From: Rhodococcus sp. ARC_M5
GTDB lineage: Bacteria > Actinomycetota > Actinomycetes > Mycobacteriales > Mycobacteriaceae
NCBI RefSeq assembly: GCF_022810405.1
Contig: NZ_JALGQE010000006.1
Coordinates: 62,001 to 126,000 of the forward strand
Direction: 5' to 3'
DNA: 64,000 nt
The first letter of the stretch is position 1. Each line of letters begins with the position of its first letter. A program made the translations under genes and the position numbers. Below, in pieces: positions 61,313 to 64,000 of this stretch. Under the pieces are notes generated by a model. The model saw only the letters and a program-made list of their open reading frames with translations, was not told the DNA's origin and made no database searches.

Positions 61313-64000
61313 TGCCACGCCGCACCGACCTGAACCACGTCCTGGTCATCGGATCCGGCCCGATCGTCATCGGTCAGGCCTGTGAGTTCGACTACTCCGG
61401 CACCCAGGCCTGCCGAGTGCTGCGCGAGGAAGGGCTTCGCGTCAGCCTCGTGAACTCCAACCCCGCGACGATCATGACCGACCCCGAGTTCGCCGACGCC
61501 ACCTACGTCGAGCCGATCACGGCGGAGTTCATCGAGAAGATCTTCGCCCGCGAAGCCGAGCAGGGTCACCCCATCCAGGCCGTGCTCGCCACCCTGGGTG
61601 GACAGACGGCACTCAATGCCGCTGTCGCACTGCATGATCAGGGAATTCTCACCAAGTACGGCGTCGAGCTGATCGGTGCCGACTTCGACGCCATTCAGCG
61701 CGGCGAGGATCGGCAGAAGTTCAAGGACATCGTCGCCAAGGTCGGTGGCGAGTCCGCCAAGTCGGCCGTCTGCTACACGATGGACGAGGTCCGCGAGACC
61801 GTCGCCGAGCTCGGCTTCCCGGTCGTCGTCCGGCCGTCGTTCACCATGGGCGGTCTCGGTTCGGGACTGGCCTACAACGACGAGGATCTGACCCGGATCG
61901 CCGGCGGCGGCCTGGCAGCTTCCCCGACGGCGAACGTCCTCATCGAGGAGTCCATCCTCGGCTGGAAGGAATACGAGCTCGAGCTCATGCGCGACGGCCG
62001 CGACAACGTGGTCATCGTGTGTTCCATCGAGAACGTGGACCCGGTGGGCGTGCACACCGGCGACTCGGTGACCGTCGCCCCCGCCATGACGCTGACCGAC
62101 CGCGAGTACCAGAAGATGCGCGACCTCTCCATCGACATCCTGCGCGAGGTGGGCGTCGACACCGGCGGCTGCAACATCCAGTTCGCGATGGACCCGACCG
62201 ACGGCCGCCTCGTCGTCATCGAGATGAACCCCCGCGTGTCGCGCTCGTCGGCGCTGGCGTCGAAGGCGACCGGTTACCCGATCGCGAAGATGGCCGCCAA
62301 GCTGGCCATCGGCTACACCCTCGACGAGATCGTCAACGACATCACCCGCGAGACCCCGGCGTGCTTCGAGCCGACCCTGGACTACGTGGTCGTCAAGGCA
62401 CCGCGGTTCGCGTTCGAGAAGTTCCCCGGTGCCGACGGCACGCTGACCACGACGATGAAATCCGTCGGTGAGGCGATGTCGATCGGCCGCAACTTCACCG
62501 AGGCATTCGGCAAGGTGATGCGCTCGCTCGAAACCAAGCGCGCGGGGTACTGGACCGGCCCCGAGGTCGAGGCAGAAAGTCTGGAAGCGTTGCTGAAGGA
62601 CCTGTCCGTACCGCAGGACGGTCGGATGTACGGGATCGAGAAGGCATTCGCTCTCGGTGCCACCCTCGAGCAGCTGTTCGAGGCGACCAAGATCGACCCG
62701 TGGTTCCTCGACCAGTTCCAGCAGATCCATGAACTCGGCGTCCAGGTTCGCGAGGCCGCCGAATTCGACGAGGCGCTGCTGCGTCAGGCGAAGTACCACG
62801 GTCTGTCCGACCGCCAGATCGCGGCTCTGCGTCCCGAACTCGACGGTGAGGACGGCGTGCGTGCGCTACGCGACGAACTCGGTGTGCATCCGGTCTACAA
62901 GACGGTCGACACCTGCGCTGCCGAGTTCGAGGCCAAGACGCCGTACCACTACGGCACCTACGAGCTCGACCCGAACGCCGAATCCGAGGTCGCCCCGCAG
63001 CCGGACCGCCCCAAAGTGCTGATCCTCGGCTCGGGTCCCAACCGCATCGGCCAGGGCATCGAATTCGACTACAGCTGCGTGCACGCGGCGCAGACGCTGT
63101 CCGAGGCCGGGTACGAGACGGTGATGGTGAACTGCAACCCCGAAACCGTCTCCACCGACTACGACACCGCCGACCGCCTGTACTTCGAGCCACTGACCTT
63201 CGAGGACGTGCTGGAGGTGTATCGGGCGGAGGCCGCGTCGGGCACGGTGCGAGGTGTCATCGTCCAGCTCGGCGGCCAGACTCCACTCGGCTTGGCCAAA
63301 CGACTGAAGGCCGCAGGCGTTCCCATCGTCGGAACATCGCCCGAGGCCATCGATCTCGCCGAGGACCGCGGCGAGTTCGGCAAGGTGCTCGACGCAGCCG
63401 GACTGCCCGCTGCGAAATACGGCACCGCGACGACGTTCGACGGAGCCCGTGAGATCGCCGCAGGGATCGGTTACCCGGTGCTGGTGCGTCCGTCCTACGT
63501 GCTCGGCGGACGCGGCATGGAGATCGTGTACGACGAGGCCTCGCTCGCGACGTACATCTCCAACGCGACGGAGATCTCGGACGACCGTCCGGTACTGGTC
63601 GACCGGTTCCTCGAAGATGCTGTCGAGATCGACGTCGACGCGTTGTGCGACGGCACCGAGGTCTACATCGGCGGCATCATGGAACACATCGAGGAGGCCG
63701 GTATCCACTCCGGTGACTCTGCGTGCGCATTGCCGCCGATCACGCTCGGCAAGACCGACATCGAGAACGTTCGTCGGTCCACCGAGGCTCTCGCGAAGGG
63801 CATCGGCGTGCGTGGCCTGCTCAACGTGCAGTACGCACTCAAGGACGACATCCTGTACGTCCTCGAGGCGAATCCTCGTGCGAGCCGCACCGTTCCGTTC
63901 GTCTCCAAGGCGACCGCAGTGCAGCTGGCGAAGGCATGCGCACGAGTGATGTTGGGGGAGAGCATCGCCGAGCTGCGAACCGCAGGCATCCTGCCCGAGA
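61312..64000 (+). CDS. carB: Carbamoyl-phosphate synthase large subunit, 3'-truncated by window edge
   Basis: About 896 codons of an expected roughly 1110 are present and the frame is open at the window end. The first ATP-grasp half opens with [21 protein letters not shown], and includes [12 protein letters not shown] and [22 protein letters not shown]. The second, homologous half begins near codon 565 with [21 protein letters not shown] and includes [17 protein letters not shown] and [18 protein letters not shown]. The two ATP-grasp domains make carboxyphosphate and then carbamoyl phosphate. The allosteric C-terminal domain is outside the window. The product feeds pyrB here and arginine synthesis elsewhere. 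Confidence 0.97.
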   Translation, partial: MPRRTDLNHVLVIGSGPIVIGQACEFDYSGTQACRVLREEGLRVSLVNSNPATIMTDPEFADATYVEPITAEFIEKIFAREAEQGHPIQAVLATLGGQTALNAAVALHDQGILTKYGVELIGADFDAIQRGEDRQKFKDIVAKVGGESAKSAVCYTMDEVRETVAELGFPVVVRPSFTMGGLGSGLAYNDEDLTRIAGGGLAASPTANVLIEESILGWKEYELELMRDGRDNVVIVCSIENVDPVGVHTGDSVTVAPAMTLTDREYQKMRDLSIDILREVGVDTGGCNIQFAMDPTDGRLVVIEMNPRVSRSSALASKATGYPIAKMAAKLAIGYTLDEIVNDITRETPACFEPTLDYVVVKAPRFAFEKFPGADGTLTTTMKSVGEAMSIGRNFTEAFGKVMRSLETKRAGYWTGPEVEAESLEALLKDLSVPQDGRMYGIEKAFALGATLEQLFEATKIDPWFLDQFQQIHELGVQVREAAEFDEALLRQAKYHGLSDRQIAALRPELDGEDGVRALRDELGVHPVYKTVDTCAAEFEAKTPYHYGTYELDPNAESEVAPQPDRPKVLILGSGPNRIGQGIEFDYSCVHAAQTLSEAGYETVMVNCNPETVSTDYDTADRLYFEPLTFEDVLEVYRAEAASGTVRGVIVQLGGQTPLGLAKRLKAAGVPIVGTSPEAIDLAEDRGEFGKVLDAAGLPAAKYGTATTFDGAREIAAGIGYPVLVRPSYVLGGRGMEIVYDEASLATYISNATEISDDRPVLVDRFLEDAVEIDVDALCDGTEVYIGGIMEHIEEAGIHSGDSACALPPITLGKTDIENVRRSTEALAKGIGVRGLLNVQYALKDDILYVLEANPRASRTVPFVSKATAVQLAKACARVMLGESIAELRTAGILPE

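Overview
The window is a high-GC, GTG/TTG-start-rich, densely packed actinobacterial chromosome segment. Gene content and order match the Mycobacterium tuberculosis Rv2614c-to-Rv2533c region (thrS, Ap4A phosphorylase, pgsA1, patA, pimA ... efp, nusB), followed by a pyrimidine operon that in M. tuberculosis lies elsewhere (Rv1379-Rv1384). Phosphatidylinositol mannoside genes point to the mycolic-acid actinobacteria; absence of PE/PPE genes and the joined nusB-pyrR order suggest Rhodococcus or a near relative. That genus call is inference from recalled gene order, not a database match. No rRNA, insertion sequence, prophage or CRISPR array was seen. It looks like core chromosome.

Layout. 1-845: end of a bile acid:sodium symporter family gene. 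927-1513: four tRNA genes (Val-GAC, Cys, Gly on minus; Val-CAC on plus). 1583-8496: a small membrane protein, thrS, Ap4A phosphorylase and the PIM lipid genes pgsA-patA-pimA plus a membrane NUDIX protein. 8653-11756: pdxS, tesB and pdxT for PLP synthesis, with an odd minus-strand ORF inserted. 11844-15011: yebC and the ruvCAB operon behind a LexA box. 15150-18696: yajC, secD, secF. 18727-23507: peptide-binding lipoprotein, apt and the stringent-response enzyme rel. 23575-25229 (minus): two tandem cyclophilins. 25421-28030: MBL hydrolase, hisS, a membrane protein. 28038-30596: DUF3237 protein, LexA-box radical SAM gene, zinc metallopeptidase. 30766-32550: aspS. 32618-34437 (minus): two membrane proteins with YPPPG-repeat tails. 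34644-41723: a transglutaminase/DUF2126, circularly permuted ATP-grasp/alpha-E and second transglutaminase cassette. 41879-49978: phosphotransferase-like protein, rarA, alaS, ruvX, mltG, aroE. 50099-53545: prepilin peptidase, aroC-aroK-aroB. 53637-56713: membrane protein, pepQ, efp, nusB. 56830-64000: pyrR-pyrB-pyrC-PH-like protein-carA-carB (carB cut by the window end).

The genes form translationally coupled operons with 1-4 nt stop/start overlaps: pgsA-patA-pimA-NUDIX (inositol lipid to mannosylated PIM), ruvC-ruvA-ruvB (Holliday junction processing), secD-secF, the peptide-ligase-like cassette, aroC-aroK-aroB, and pyrR through carB. Regulation readable from sequence includes two LexA operators (ruvC; radical SAM gene), a PyrR-type RNA hairpin over the pyrR ribosome binding site, several long inverted-repeat terminators between convergent genes, and several TAnnnT boxes 6-7 nt from a start codon that suggest leaderless mRNAs.

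The most unusual content is the 7-kb transglutaminase/ATP-grasp/alpha-E cassette (a predicted but uncharacterised peptide-bond-forming system), the SOS-controlled radical SAM gene, a P-loop-less kinase-like ORF inside the PLP locus, and a pair of perfect DnaA-box-like repeats far from any visible origin.
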